Source: Dyella japonica A8 (GTDB lineage Bacteria > Pseudomonadota > Gammaproteobacteria > Xanthomonadales > Rhodanobacteraceae). From it: 64,000 nt of DNA. The stretch spans positions 1,116,001 through 1,180,000 of the forward strand of contig NZ_CP008884.1 in assembly GCF_000725385.1 (NCBI RefSeq), given 5' to 3'. Under the pieces are notes generated by a model that saw only the letters and a program-made list of their open reading frames with translations, searched no databases and was not told the origin of the DNA. The position numbers and the translations under genes are program-made. Each line of letters begins with the position of its first letter. The stretch's first letter is position 1. Shown one piece after another: positions 36,901 to 47,679 of the stretch.

Positions 36901-36968
36901 TGGTGATGCCGACGTTGATTGGCCTGGTGGCCGGGCATGGACACCACCACCAGGACCATCGCGCGTAG
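33918..36968 (+). CDS. RND-family inner-membrane efflux pump
   Basis: 1,016 residues, proton-driven. The first helix is followed by a large periplasmic loop, then TM2-6, a second loop and TM8-12, the standard RND plan. TM4 carries adjacent aspartates Asp397 and Asp398 in GLVIDDVIVMVEH, as in the hydrophobe/amphiphile pumps; heavy-metal pumps usually have a different TM4 pattern. Other RND segments: FPQVSFPRVVVDLDAGD near the start, PITMTTLAAILTLLPLAL near the end. Substrate unknown. The upstream two-component system may control it. Confidence 0.93.
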   Translation: MSLPTLLARHARAIVIVAFALALAGLASSFTLPVGLFPQVSFPRVVVDLDAGDRPADQTALLLTRPVEEAIRTVPGVAGLRSETTRGSAQISVDFGWGRDMIASTLQVDSAIARVLPGLPAGASYNVRRMDPTVFPIISYALQSDTLSPVALRDLAQYQIVPLLASVQGLARVDVQGGETAEVEVEADPRKLAQYGLGLDDLATVVNGANQLAAVGRLQDRNQLYLVVADHSLQRIEAIRNIIVKNDAHGWVKLSDVASVHDGYVPQWVKVSEDGKAAVLFNVYEQPDGNAVQIASEVRAKLASFRLPKGVTLKSWYDQSELVVESAHSVRDAVLIGLLLAAAVLLLFLRNLRVTLIAMLVVPVTLAVTVLLLQVFGMSFNIMTLGGIAAAVGLVIDDVIVMVEHVARRAGALEGGGESAVLPAAREFLQPLTGSSLATLIVFVPLGLLSGVTGAFSKALSITMASALAVSWLVTAFVVPPLLRRWVDFHRWHDPGLDHERWLPRAHAHLYDAFARRPAWLLAFVLPLLVVGGVAYTHVTTGFMPSVDESGFVMDYYTKPGTSLPETARQVGQVEAILRSMPEVDTFSRRLGTGLGGDLGQSYHGDFFVRLKPDHERATEEVMSDVREHIEHEVPGVEVELAQLMEDLIGDLTAVPQPIEIKLYSADPKTLVPQAQKVAKAIADIPGVVEIKDGVQLAGDALNVQVDPDKATLEGMTAATVTQAINNALTGVVATQLPQATKSVGVRIRMPDAMRWKLPQLMELPVRAPDGHVFPLSRVASIVTENGQPQISRENLQQMVAVTARIDGRGMGAAVADVKKLLAQPGMLAADTRYELGGLYQQQQIAFVGLAKVFLMALVAEFVLLLFLYGRASLAFVVMGCSLFSATAVFIALWLCGVDLNITAMMGMTMIIGMGTEMAIFYVSEYVTLSQGMPPLQALRMASRDRLRPITMTTLAAILTLLPLALAWGQGAGIQQPLAIAIIAGLTLQYPLVLLVMPTLIGLVAGHGHHHQDHRA

Positions 36969-37084
36969 GGGCCGTGAAACCTGCCGGGACGTGGTCCTGG
37001 CAGGTCCGCGTGGTGACCTGGAACAGACTCCACAAGAGACTGAAACAGGCTCGATAAAAGAACGGTAAGCAAGCGCCGAGCAAG

Positions 37085-38698
37085 ATGCCGCCCATGAATT
37101 CCCCTGCCCAAGTCTTACGGCGGCTGCCCCCCGCCCTCTGGTTGCTGCTGCTCTTGCCGCTGCTGGCGGTGCTGTCGCCCGTCCCCATCGACGAGACGCG
37201 CTACCTGAGCATCGCGTGGGAAATGCGCCAGACCGGTCAGTGGGTCACGCTGCATCTCAACGGGCTGCCGTACTTTGACAAGCCGCCGCTGCTGTTTTGG
37301 CTGTTGAACATGGCGTGGGCCGTGCTGGGGCCCTCGCTGTGGGCTTCGCGCGCTCTGCTGGTGGCCTGCGGCATCGGTTGCGTGGCGCTGTGCGGGCGGC
37401 TGGAGCGACGGCTGGCCCCTGATGCCTCCGGGCAGGCCGGCTGGCTGATGCTCGGGCTGATCTTCTTCGTGCTGTACACCGGCGTGGTGATGTTCGACGT
37501 GCTGCTGTGCCTGTGGGTGCTGCTGGGCTTCGTCGCCACGGTTGACTACGTGCAACGGCGCGAGGGCAAGGCCCTGGCCCTGCTGTTCGTGGCCAGTGCA
37601 CTAGGCGTGCTGGCCAAGGGGCCGGTGATGCTGCTGCATCTGGTGGGGCCGATCCTGCTCGCGCCCTGGTGGTCCATGCCGTCGCCGCGCGTGTCCTGGC
37701 GCACCGTGGTGACCCTGGTGCTGGTGGCGGTGCTGGGCGGCCTGCCGGCACTGGGCTGGGCGTGGGCGGCGGTGCATCACCTCAATCCCGCCGACGCGCA
37801 GGAACTGCTGCTGCACCAGACGGCGGGGCGCGTGGTGAAAAGCTTCGCGCACAACCGCCCGGTCTGGTGGTATCTGCCGTGGGTCCCCGTGCTGTTGCTG
37901 CCGTGGCCGCTGCTGCTGCGTTGGCGCCGTCTCGGCGCGGCGATGGGCGCATGGCGCGTGTCGCAGGCGGCGCGTTTCGGCCTGAGCGCGACCCTGCCGG
38001 CGCTGCTGGCGTTCTGTTTCGTCAGCGGCAAGCAACTGCACTACCTGCTGCCGGTGATGCCGGGCGCGGCGATCCTGCTCGGCGCGTGGCTGCGCCATGA
38101 GCCCGGGTTGCTGGCGGTGAAACGGTTGTGGATCTTGCTGGCCGCGATGGTGGGTGTGCTGGTGTGGGCGGTGCTGCGGCCGGCGCCGCTGGGCAGCGAA
38201 CTGCTGGATCACGGCACCATCATGGCGTTGTACGTGTTGTCGGCGGGCCTGCTCGTGGCCGCGATGCTGCTGCTGTGGCTGGGGCGCGGCGCCGAGCTGG
38301 CATCGCGCGCCGCGCCGGTGGCGCTGCTCGTCGCGCTGGCCGCGCTGCCGCTGGTGCGCCTGCAGGCAGTCAGCTCGCTCGACGTGCGGGGGCTGGCGCA
38401 GCAGGTGAACGAGCTGCGCTCACGCGGCGTGCCGCTGGCGCATACGGCCAACGAACCCGGTCTGCTGACCTTCCTTGCGCGCATGCCCTCGCCGCTTCCC
38501 GAGGCGCGTGATGCGGTGGGCTGGTGCGCGGAGCATCCCGATGGCGTATTGCTGGCCTATGCCACCGGCGGCAAGGCGCCGGCCGGCGCGATCGCCAGCA
38601 CGCGGCTGGCCAATGGCTGGGTCGCGCTGCTGCCTGCGCCGTTGGTGGTCAGTCGCCCCAAGGTGATCGACAAGTCGGGCGACGCAGGCGCTGATTAA
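37085..38698 (+). CDS. ArnT-type GT39-family glycosyltransferase
   Basis: 537 residues with about 11-12 membrane helices. The N-terminal catalytic loop is clear: IDETRYLSIAWEMRQTGQW with the acidic residues expected to bind the lipid-phosphate sugar donor, followed by GLPYFDKPPLLFWLL. Family members transfer a sugar from undecaprenyl phosphate to an acceptor such as lipid A or a protein in the periplasm. Which sugar and acceptor is unknown. Start ATG 37085 or ATG 37094; neither has a strong ribosome binding site. A long inverted repeat follows the stop. Confidence 0.87.
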   Translation: MPPMNSPAQVLRRLPPALWLLLLLPLLAVLSPVPIDETRYLSIAWEMRQTGQWVTLHLNGLPYFDKPPLLFWLLNMAWAVLGPSLWASRALLVACGIGCVALCGRLERRLAPDASGQAGWLMLGLIFFVLYTGVVMFDVLLCLWVLLGFVATVDYVQRREGKALALLFVASALGVLAKGPVMLLHLVGPILLAPWWSMPSPRVSWRTVVTLVLVAVLGGLPALGWAWAAVHHLNPADAQELLLHQTAGRVVKSFAHNRPVWWYLPWVPVLLLPWPLLLRWRRLGAAMGAWRVSQAARFGLSATLPALLAFCFVSGKQLHYLLPVMPGAAILLGAWLRHEPGLLAVKRLWILLAAMVGVLVWAVLRPAPLGSELLDHGTIMALYVLSAGLLVAAMLLLWLGRGAELASRAAPVALLVALAALPLVRLQAVSSLDVRGLAQQVNELRSRGVPLAHTANEPGLLTFLARMPSPLPEARDAVGWCAEHPDGVLLAYATGGKAPAGAIASTRLANGWVALLPAPLVVSRPKVIDKSGDAGAD

Positions 38699-38760
38699 GC
38701 GTTGCGGACGGGGCTTGAGAGCCTGTTCAAAATCTCGCTGCAGCACCTTTTTCCCCTCAC

Positions 38761-38919
38761 CGTCATTCCCGCGAACCCCGAAAAGGGGGCAAGAGCGGGA
38801 ATCCAGTGCCTTTAAGCGCCATCGAAAGCCGAAAGTCACTGGATTTTAAGCCGCCATCGAAAGCCGAAAGTCACTGGATTCCCGCTCTTGCCCCCTTTTC
38901 GGGGTTCGCGGGAATGACG
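38761..38919. repeat. Long inverted repeat, 48 bp perfect arms, with internal duplication (family 2)
   Basis: Arms 38761-38808 and 38872-38919 are perfect inverted copies starting with CGTCATTCCCGCG and including CCCCGAAAAGGGGG. Between and partly inside them a 28 bp segment beginning GCCATCGAAAGCC occurs twice in direct orientation (38818-38845 and 38853-38880). As RNA it would form a very stable 48 bp stem between the convergent glycosyltransferase and GGDEF genes, so it may serve as a two-way transcript end. Confidence 0.93.
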
Positions 38920-38959
38920 ATGAGGAAACTTGGGATCTGAGGGAGATAGTGAACCGGCC

Positions 38960-40804
38960 CTAAGGCCGGTTGACGCTCGCCGCGCTGCCCATGGGGGCGT
39001 TGTCGTTGGCCGGAGCGGTGGGCTCGATGGGGGCGATGAAGTCGCCGAGCTGGCCATACACGACGCGATTGCGGCCATCGCGCTTGGCCTGGTAGAGCGC
39101 GTTGTCGGCATCGATCATCAGCTGGTGCAGGTCGTACCCGCTGCGGTCGGTGGACGCCACGCCGAAGCTGGCGGAAATGATGACGTGCCGGGTCTCACCC
39201 CAGAGCGGCGCGGCGGCGATGGCCTGGCGGATACGTTCCGCGCGCTCGCGCGCCTGCGAGGCGCTGCAGTCGGGCATGAATACGGCGAATTCCTCGCCGC
39301 CAAGGCGTCCAAAGATATCGTGGCGCCGCAGGTGGTGCTGGCAGGCGGCGACGGCGCGCTTGAGCACGAGGTCGCCGATGACGTGCCCGTGCGTGTCGTT
39401 CACGTCCTTGAAGTGGTCCAGGTCCAGCAGCACCAGGCAGGCATCGCGCGTCGACCTGGCGGAGACGCGCAGGGCCACTTCCACCTCGTCGACAAAGTGC
39501 TGGCGACTGTGCACGCCGGTCAGGCTGTCGCGGGTCGCGAGCCGCTTGAAGCGCAGCTGTGAACGCTTGGTGCGCAGCAGCCAGAAGGCGATGGACGCCA
39601 CGATGGTCAGCAGCAGGGCGATATACAGCCGGCTGGTTTCCATCTCCTTGCGATCCAGTTTGCGCTGCAGCTGCAGGATCTCGTTCTGCTTGTTCAGCGC
39701 GTCGACCTGCACCTTGTTGGCCAGCAACTGCTGCCTGACGGTCTGGTAGGCGAGGGCGCGGGCCGTCACGTCAGTGAGATAGCCCTTGTCCGCGTCCATG
39801 TACTTCTCGTGGTAGTCCAGCGCGGCCTGCACATTGCCCAGCCGGTTTTCCACGTTGTACAGCACCTGGTACGCCTGGCTGCGCGATTGGGCGTACTCGT
39901 CCCGCACGGAGTCGTCGAGGGTGGCGTTGGCGTACTTGCGTGCCTGTGCCAGGTCGCCCCGTTCCCAATAGGCGCGTGCGAGCAGGGTGTCGAAGCTCGC
40001 GATGAGCGCGGGGTAGCGATACGCACGCACTTCGTCGTAATGCGACTGCAGCAGTGCCAGGGCCTCGTCGGCGCGGCCCTGCTTGATCGCGTAGTCGGCG
40101 CGGTCTGCCCGCATCTCATTGCCGAACAGTTCCTGCTTGTTGGCCAGGCAGGCATCGATGCCGCGATCGAAGCCAGGGTCGGTGCCCTTGATGTCGCCGT
40201 TGCGGTAAAGCGCGTGCAGCTTGAAGGACATGCCCTGGCATGTGTGGTCGCGCAACGCGGGGTCGTCCAGGATCTGCTGCGCGTAGCCCGAGGCGAGATC
40301 GTACTGGCCCGCCATGGCCAGGAATTGGGCCGCTTCGCCCAGCGCCTGGTAGCGGGCCTCGGTGTCTTTCACGGTCGGCAGCTGATCGATGAGCATGTTC
40401 AGCCGGGTGAACGCATCTTCGTAACGCCGGCCGTAGCCCAGGATATTCACCAGGGTGGCCGTGGCCCTGACCTGCAGCGTCGCGTCGCCGGACAGGTTGA
40501 TCACTTCGGTGAGCTGGGGCTTGGCCTGCTCGTAGCGGCCCTCGTAGGCCGTCTGCCAGGCATCCAGGTAGCGAAGCCGCCATTGCCGGGCCAGGGTGAG
40601 TTCGTTCTTCCGCTGGTCAAGCTCGCCCAGCAGCTTGAGGAATTCGTCGTGGTTGGAGGTCTTGATGCGGTCGGCCCGGTCCAGCATCTCCTCGGTGCCT
40701 TCCACGGAGGGCGGCGTGGCCGCGACGGCCGCACCCATCCACAGCCCCGGCAGCAGGCATGCCGCCAGGAGCAGGTTCCGGCAATGGCGGCCGGAACGGA
40801 CCAT
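38960..40804 (-). CDS. Membrane GGDEF diguanylate cyclase with periplasmic TPR-like sensor
   Basis: 614 residues. A signal peptide (NLLLAACLLPGLWMGAAVAA) exports an all-helical TPR-like sensor region of about 350 residues. A coiled coil (NKQNEILQLQRKLDRKEMET) and one membrane helix (IALLLTIVASIAFWLL) follow, then a cytoplasmic GGDEF domain with intact GGEEF in RLGGEEFAVF, so it should make cyclic di-GMP. A Pro/Asn-rich tail of about 25 residues ends it. The start at 40804 overlaps the stop of a small leader frame (TGATG). An alternative in-frame start at 40885 would give an unusually long signal n-region. Confidence 0.9.
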   Translation of the reverse strand: MVRSGRHCRNLLLAACLLPGLWMGAAVAATPPSVEGTEEMLDRADRIKTSNHDEFLKLLGELDQRKNELTLARQWRLRYLDAWQTAYEGRYEQAKPQLTEVINLSGDATLQVRATATLVNILGYGRRYEDAFTRLNMLIDQLPTVKDTEARYQALGEAAQFLAMAGQYDLASGYAQQILDDPALRDHTCQGMSFKLHALYRNGDIKGTDPGFDRGIDACLANKQELFGNEMRADRADYAIKQGRADEALALLQSHYDEVRAYRYPALIASFDTLLARAYWERGDLAQARKYANATLDDSVRDEYAQSRSQAYQVLYNVENRLGNVQAALDYHEKYMDADKGYLTDVTARALAYQTVRQQLLANKVQVDALNKQNEILQLQRKLDRKEMETSRLYIALLLTIVASIAFWLLRTKRSQLRFKRLATRDSLTGVHSRQHFVDEVEVALRVSARSTRDACLVLLDLDHFKDVNDTHGHVIGDLVLKRAVAACQHHLRRHDIFGRLGGEEFAVFMPDCSASQARERAERIRQAIAAAPLWGETRHVIISASFGVASTDRSGYDLHQLMIDADNALYQAKRDGRNRVVYGQLGDFIAPIEPTAPANDNAPMGSAASVNRP

Positions 40805-40881
40805 CAGCAGGCGGTCTCGCCAGCCGGGCGCAGGCGGGCGCCTGCCTCCCGCGTTTCCAGAAACCCGATCACGATCGACAT
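40804..40881 (-). CDS. Possible 25-residue leader peptide before the GGDEF gene
   Basis: ATG 40881 follows a strong AGGGGG six bases upstream, the best ribosome binding site in this region. The frame encodes 25 residues (starts MSIVIGFLE, ends AGETAC) and its stop overlaps the GGDEF gene's ATG at 40804 (TGATG), an arrangement typical of translational coupling. It may be a regulatory upstream frame rather than a functional peptide. Alternatively the GGDEF gene itself starts at ATG 40885, four bases upstream in another frame, using the same ribosome binding site. Confidence 0.4.
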   Translation of the reverse strand: MSIVIGFLETREAGARLRPAGETAC

Positions 40882-40885
40882 GCAT

Positions 40886-41322
40886 TTCCCCCTGGAGGCA
40901 AATAGTACGGTGACAGCATGCGGATGGTCATGCCCGACGTTTTCCGCGATGTTGTCGCCCTGCATCCGCGGGGCGCCGGCCGGATCCATGCCGGGTTTCC
41001 GAATGACGGCACGCACACCGGCCATCGGCATCGTCCGGGCCGGGCTGCGGTGGGCGGGCGTTGTTCCTGCCCGTCCAGGGCGTAGGGAGGGCGTGGAGGC
41101 GATCCCTCTCCTCGCACCCACCCGATGGTCCTGTCGCCACGTCCGACAGTGCGTGGATGCTCCGTATCCCCGGCTCCCCGGTCTCGCGACTGTCTGGCTG
41201 CCGCTGGGTTTCCGATCATAGCCCCGTTCCCTGGCCGAAATGTGCACACCGCGGGTAGCTCCGCAGCGCAGGCCGGGCGCGATATCGGGCGCAGTGAGAT
41301 CAGCACGTGCGCCGGTGTGGCG
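40886..41322. other. Intergenic region upstream of the GGDEF gene
   Basis: 437 bases between the GGDEF gene and the stop of the hydrolase gene, both on the minus strand. It must contain the GGDEF promoter. I see no convincing gene, terminator or repeat in it. Confidence 0.4.
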
Positions 41323-42123
41323 TCATGCGCCGCCAAGGAAGGGAACGACGGCGGCAAGGAACGCTTCGGTGTGTTCGCCGTGCAGGCGATGTCCGCTGCC
41401 AAGTTGCCGTGCGGTGGCCCGGGGAAGCCGCGACGCCAGCAGCGGCAGGCGCGTGGTGACGAGTCCGTCATCGCGGCCGGCGAGCAGCAGGCAAGGCACA
41501 GGCAGGGTGGCGAGGCGGTTCCACCATAGCGGCATCGGGCGGCGCAGCTCCGGCAGCACCGAACGGGCGGAGCGGACATCGAAACGCCGCAGGAGGACGA
41601 GCTGGAGCAGGCGACCCAGGCCCAGCCGTCCCAGGGAGCCTTTCCATGCCGGTGGCGATGACGCCGCGGCGATGGCGGCGGCATCGCTGTCATCGCAAGG
41701 CGGTACGGGCGCGGCTTCCACCACCACTCGCCGGATGCGTTCCGGTTGGTGTGTCGCCAGCTTCAGCGCGAGGTGGCCGCCCAGCGAGTGGCCGATCAGG
41801 CTGACCTGTGGCAGCGCCAGCGCGTCGAGCAGCGCGATCAGATCCTGTTCGAAATCCATCAGCGCGTAGGTGGATGTCCATTGGCTGCGGCCATGCCCGC
41901 GAAGATCTGGCGCGATGACCCGAAAGCCCAGCCGCGCCAGCGTCACGGCGGTGGTTTCCCAGCTGGCCGAGCGGCTTGCGAAGGCGTGGATCAGCAGCAC
42001 CGGCGCGCCGCCCTCGTCGCCACAGGTGCGATAAGCCATGCGATGGCCACGCACTTTCACGAAACGGTACGTCGACAGGCGGCTTTCCATGGCGCGCGGG
42101 TCCGGCGGTTGAATCGTCGCCAT
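41323..42123 (-). CDS. Alpha/beta hydrolase
   Basis: 266 residues of the alpha/beta hydrolase fold, cytoplasmic. The oxyanion region is LLIHAFASRSASW, the nucleophile elbow GHSLGG with Ser113, the acid Asp in LLLAGRDDG, and the His in LGSGHRLHGEHTEAF. PDLRGHGRS is the classic strand-5 preceding motif. Related proteins include esterases, epoxide hydrolases and C-C bond hydrolases, and substrate cannot be told. It is divergent from an FAH-family gene 200 bases away; a shared aromatic-degradation role is possible but unsupported. Confidence 0.9.
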   Translation of the reverse strand: MATIQPPDPRAMESRLSTYRFVKVRGHRMAYRTCGDEGGAPVLLIHAFASRSASWETTAVTLARLGFRVIAPDLRGHGRSQWTSTYALMDFEQDLIALLDALALPQVSLIGHSLGGHLALKLATHQPERIRRVVVEAAPVPPCDDSDAAAIAAASSPPAWKGSLGRLGLGRLLQLVLLRRFDVRSARSVLPELRRPMPLWWNRLATLPVPCLLLAGRDDGLVTTRLPLLASRLPRATARQLGSGHRLHGEHTEAFLAAVVPFLGGA

Positions 42124-42323
42124 GGTGCATGGCCCTGGCGGGATGCGACAGCAGGAAGAATGTCACTGGTTCGTGGTGGTCGCGCATCGCTATGATCGCG
42201 TGGTTCATGCGGAACAGCCGTGGCCCTGCCCATGCTGCCGGTGCCACGCGGTGATGCGGACGTGCTTCATCGCACAAGCCGCCGATCCGCCATGGCCACC
42301 CCATTGAGCGTAGGAGCTTGGAT

Positions 42324-43181
42324 ATGCGGTTCATGCGCTTTCAGCAGGACGGACGAACGGGTGTGGCGGTGGACGCCGGCGATGGATGGCGCGCACGCTT
42401 CCTCGACGAAGAAGGCGTTCCCTTCGATGTCAGCGTTATCGCCGCGAGCGACGAAGCGACGCGCACGGCATGGATCGACCGCCTGCAAGGTGGCTTCGCC
42501 CTCGACGCGGACCGCGTCACTTGCCTGCCGCCGGCTGCCCATCCGGGCAAGATCATCTGCCTTGGACTCAACTATCGCGATCATGCCCGCGAAATCGAGC
42601 TGCCATCGCCGTCCTATCCCACGCTGTTCGCGCGCTTTGCCTCGAGCCTGGTCGGCCACGGGCAACCGCTTGTGCGCCCGCGCGTGTCCAGCAAGTTCGA
42701 TTACGAAGGCGAACTGGTCCTGATGCTTGGCCGCGGTGGCCGGCACATCGCGCGGGAGGACGCGCTCGATCATGTCTTCGCCTATGGCGTGTTCAACGAT
42801 GCTTCGGTACGCGATGTCCAGTTTCGTACCTCGCAGTGGACCATGGGCAAGAACTTCGACGGCACGGGCGCGTTCGGCCCGTGGCTGGTCACCGCCGACG
42901 AACTGCCGCCCGGCGCCACCGGGCTGATGCTGGAGACGCGCCTCAACGGCGAGGTGATGCAGCGCGCCTCCACCAGCGACATGGTGTTTGGCGTGGCGCA
43001 GACCATCGCCATCATCAGCGAAGGCATGACGCTTGCCGCTGGCGACCTGATCGTGATGGGCACGCCCTCGGGCGTGGGTTCGGGACGCAAGCCGCCGGTG
43101 TACATGAAGCCCGGTGACGTGTGCGAGGTATCCATCGAACGCATCGCGACCTTGCGCAACACGGTGGTGCAGGAGTCGTGA
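42324..43181 (+). CDS. Fumarylacetoacetate hydrolase family protein
   Basis: 285 residues. ATG 42324 follows TAGGAG. The C-terminal 215 residues form the FAH domain: KIICLGLNYRDHAREIE at its start, KFDYEGELVLMLGRGG with the metal-binding Glu residues, FAYGVFNDASVRDVQ with the metal-binding Asp, and MGTPSGVGSGRKPP. Family members cleave C-C bonds or hydrate/decarboxylate oxo-acids with Mg or Mn. The N-terminal 70-residue beta domain is also typical. The exact substrate is not evident. Confidence 0.92.
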   Translation: MRFMRFQQDGRTGVAVDAGDGWRARFLDEEGVPFDVSVIAASDEATRTAWIDRLQGGFALDADRVTCLPPAAHPGKIICLGLNYRDHAREIELPSPSYPTLFARFASSLVGHGQPLVRPRVSSKFDYEGELVLMLGRGGRHIAREDALDHVFAYGVFNDASVRDVQFRTSQWTMGKNFDGTGAFGPWLVTADELPPGATGLMLETRLNGEVMQRASTSDMVFGVAQTIAIISEGMTLAAGDLIVMGTPSGVGSGRKPPVYMKPGDVCEVSIERIATLRNTVVQES

Positions 43182-43216
43182 CACCGGCGGGCGCGAGGCG
43201 CCCGCCGGTGTCGACA

Positions 43217-46053
<2,837 letters not shown>

Positions 46054-46523
46054 TGCTGCGCTTTTGTCTCCTCCATCCTTCCGCGGCGCAGGAGTGGCCA
46101 TGGATGGTGGTGGCTTTGAGGAGTGAGGAGGGGGTTGGGGTGAGGGGTGGGTGTTCACCTCACCGCTTCGTTCTTTAGCCGTCATCCCTGCGAACCCCGA
46201 AAAGGGGGCAAGGGCAGGGATCCAGTGACTTTGCTCTAGGCCTGCGGCTTTAGCGATACCGCGACCTGGCTCGCCTGCGGCGGGCTTCCGCCCTCCTGCC
46301 GGAGGGCGGGTCACTTTTCTTTGCTTGCCCAAAGAAAAGTAACCCAAAGAAAGGGCCCCCGGATGACGCGCCTTCCGGGCTTAGCCCGGAAGGTACGCAG
46401 GCGGGTTCCGGGCTTTTCGACGGGGCATCCTGCCCCGACGAAAAGTGCCAGGGATCCCTCCCTGGCACCCCTGCGGGGCCTGATCTCCACCCGCCCGCCG
46501 CGTCATACGGGGACCCGGTAGGT

Positions 46524-46586
46524 CAAAAGCCAAAAGCCAAAAGCCAGAAGCCAAAAGCCAAAAGCCAAAAGCCAAAAGCCAAAAGC
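46524..46586. repeat. Heptamer tandem array, 9 units
   Basis: Nine uninterrupted heptamers, all CAAAAGC except the fourth (CAGAAGC), then a broken CAAAGC unit. It is the counterpart of the 13-unit array in the other element. Confidence 0.97.
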
Positions 46587-46637
46587 CAAAGCAAGAACCC
46601 GAGCCGTTAGCGGAACATCCCAAGGTGGCGGGTTCTT

Positions 46638-46720
46638 TGTGGGAGCGCACCCTGTGCGCGACAGCGGCGTCTCGTGATTACCGCTCCGTTGGCTTGTCGC
46701 GCACAGGGTGCGCTCCCACA
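46638..46720. repeat. Inverted repeat, 26 bp perfect arms (family 1), inside element B
   Basis: Arms 46638-46663 and 46695-46720, core GAGCGCACCCTGTGCGCGAC, at the same place within the element as in copy A. Confidence 0.95.
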
Positions 46721-47074
46721 GAAAAGCGCGCGACCGTGTGGGTCTCATCGGCACCGAAGCGAAGCGCTGCTTTAAGTCCTCATCGCCCTGGCGCGTTGCG
46801 AAGCGCTTGGAAGTACCCGCTGTGTAGAGGCGGAGGTAGTCGAGTCACAACGTTCCTCACCCGTTAGGGCTTATCCCAACGAAATGCTGCCAGCTCTGGC
46901 TCTCAAGGCCATTTTCTTTGGGTTACTTTTCTTTTGGGCCAGCAAAAGAAAAGTGACTCGGCCTTCGGCAGAAGGTCGAAACGCCCGCTGCGTAAGCGGC
47001 CCGATCGCGGGATCGTCTGAGGCGACAACCAACCGCAAAGTCACTGGATCCCGGCCTGCGCCGGGATGACGGCT

Positions 47075-47273
47075 CTTATGAAACGGAGTGGTCGGATTGC
47101 AAAAGCCCCAGCAGCGTTCCACGCCCCCAAAAAACGGCCCAACCCAACGCTATCGGACATGCATGGCATAACGAACGCCTCAAAACACGAGGTGCCCACC
47201 ACCCCGCGCCCATGCCATCGCCTTCGACCGTCGGCCGTTCCACCGCGTCGCCACGACAAACCACAACGTCGCC
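47075..47273. other. C/A-skewed gap between element B and the monooxygenase gene
   Basis: Rich in C and A on the + strand (G/T on the minus). No gene or terminator recognised. Its skew is the mirror of that at 24320-24440, on the outer side of the other element. Confidence 0.35.
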
Positions 47274-47609
47274 TCACTCACTCCGATAAACCCCCAACTC
47301 CGCCCGCACCCCCAACCCCTGCATGAACGCCGCCGGGTCAAAGCGCTCCTTGGCATAGCGCGCCTGCATCACCGCCTTCGCCGCGGACATATGCGACTCG
47401 TCGATCCATTCCACCACCGTCATCACGTTGAACTCGCCGCCGAGGTCAGGCTGTGTGAGCACCAGGTTCTGACAACAGCCCGGCAACTGGTCCAGTGCGC
47501 GCTGCGTCAGGTGCAGCCGTTCCAGGAAGGCGTTCCATCCGGTGGCGGGAACGTTGAAACGGTCGATGCGGTAGACCGGCCGGCGGTCGAAGGCGATGGC
47601 TTGGCTCAT
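47274..47609 (-). CDS. Antibiotic-biosynthesis-monooxygenase-like protein, likely SoxR target
   Basis: 111 residues resembling small dimeric ferredoxin-like monooxygenases (ABM superfamily), some of which oxidise quinols: core VYRIDRFNVPATGWNAFLER, FNVMTVVEWIDESHMSAAKAVMQ. The family assignment rests on overall pattern and is moderate. ATG 47609 lies 30-60 bases from a promoter of the exact SoxR type. A role in detoxifying redox-cycling compounds is therefore likely. Confidence 0.7.
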   Translation of the reverse strand: MSQAIAFDRRPVYRIDRFNVPATGWNAFLERLHLTQRALDQLPGCCQNLVLTQPDLGGEFNVMTVVEWIDESHMSAAKAVMQARYAKERFDPAAFMQGLGVRAELGVYRSE

Positions 47610-47638
47610 GGGTATGCACTCACGTTGAAGTGCGTGGC

Positions 47639-47669
47639 ACTCTAAGACCTCAACCAAAGTTGAGGTCAA
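47639..47669 (-). promoter_or_regulatory. SoxR-type promoter with 19 bp spacer
   Basis: On the minus strand, a -35 TTGACC (47669-47664) and a -10 TAGAGT (47644-47639) are separated by 19 bases. The spacer region carries CCTCAAC-N4-GTTGAGG (47648-47665), matching the SoxR box of enterobacterial soxS in its CCTCAA/TTGAGG arms. The overlong spacer is the hallmark of MerR-family activation by DNA distortion. It reads toward the monooxygenase gene and overlaps the upstream side of soxR. Confidence 0.88.
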
Positions 47670-47679
47670 GGGGCGTCGC

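Larger units (their letters stand above)
46134..47074. repeat. Composite non-coding repeat element, copy B
   Basis: The second copy, about 0.94 kb, same orientation as copy A at 24444-25480. Flanks are REP-like family 2 units: a long form at 46178-46228 and a short form at 47043-47074. Inside are an 11 bp-stem hairpin (46313-46340), a CCTTCCGGGC hairpin, CTTTTCG/CGAAAAG, a 10 bp-stem hairpin (46445-46468), a 9-unit heptamer array, a 26 bp-arm inverted repeat, a linker and a 12 bp-stem hairpin (46925-46954). The two hairpins at 46313 and 46445 differ from copy A by paired substitutions only. It lies between convergent hemB and a monooxygenase gene; nothing in it is coding. Confidence 0.85.
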
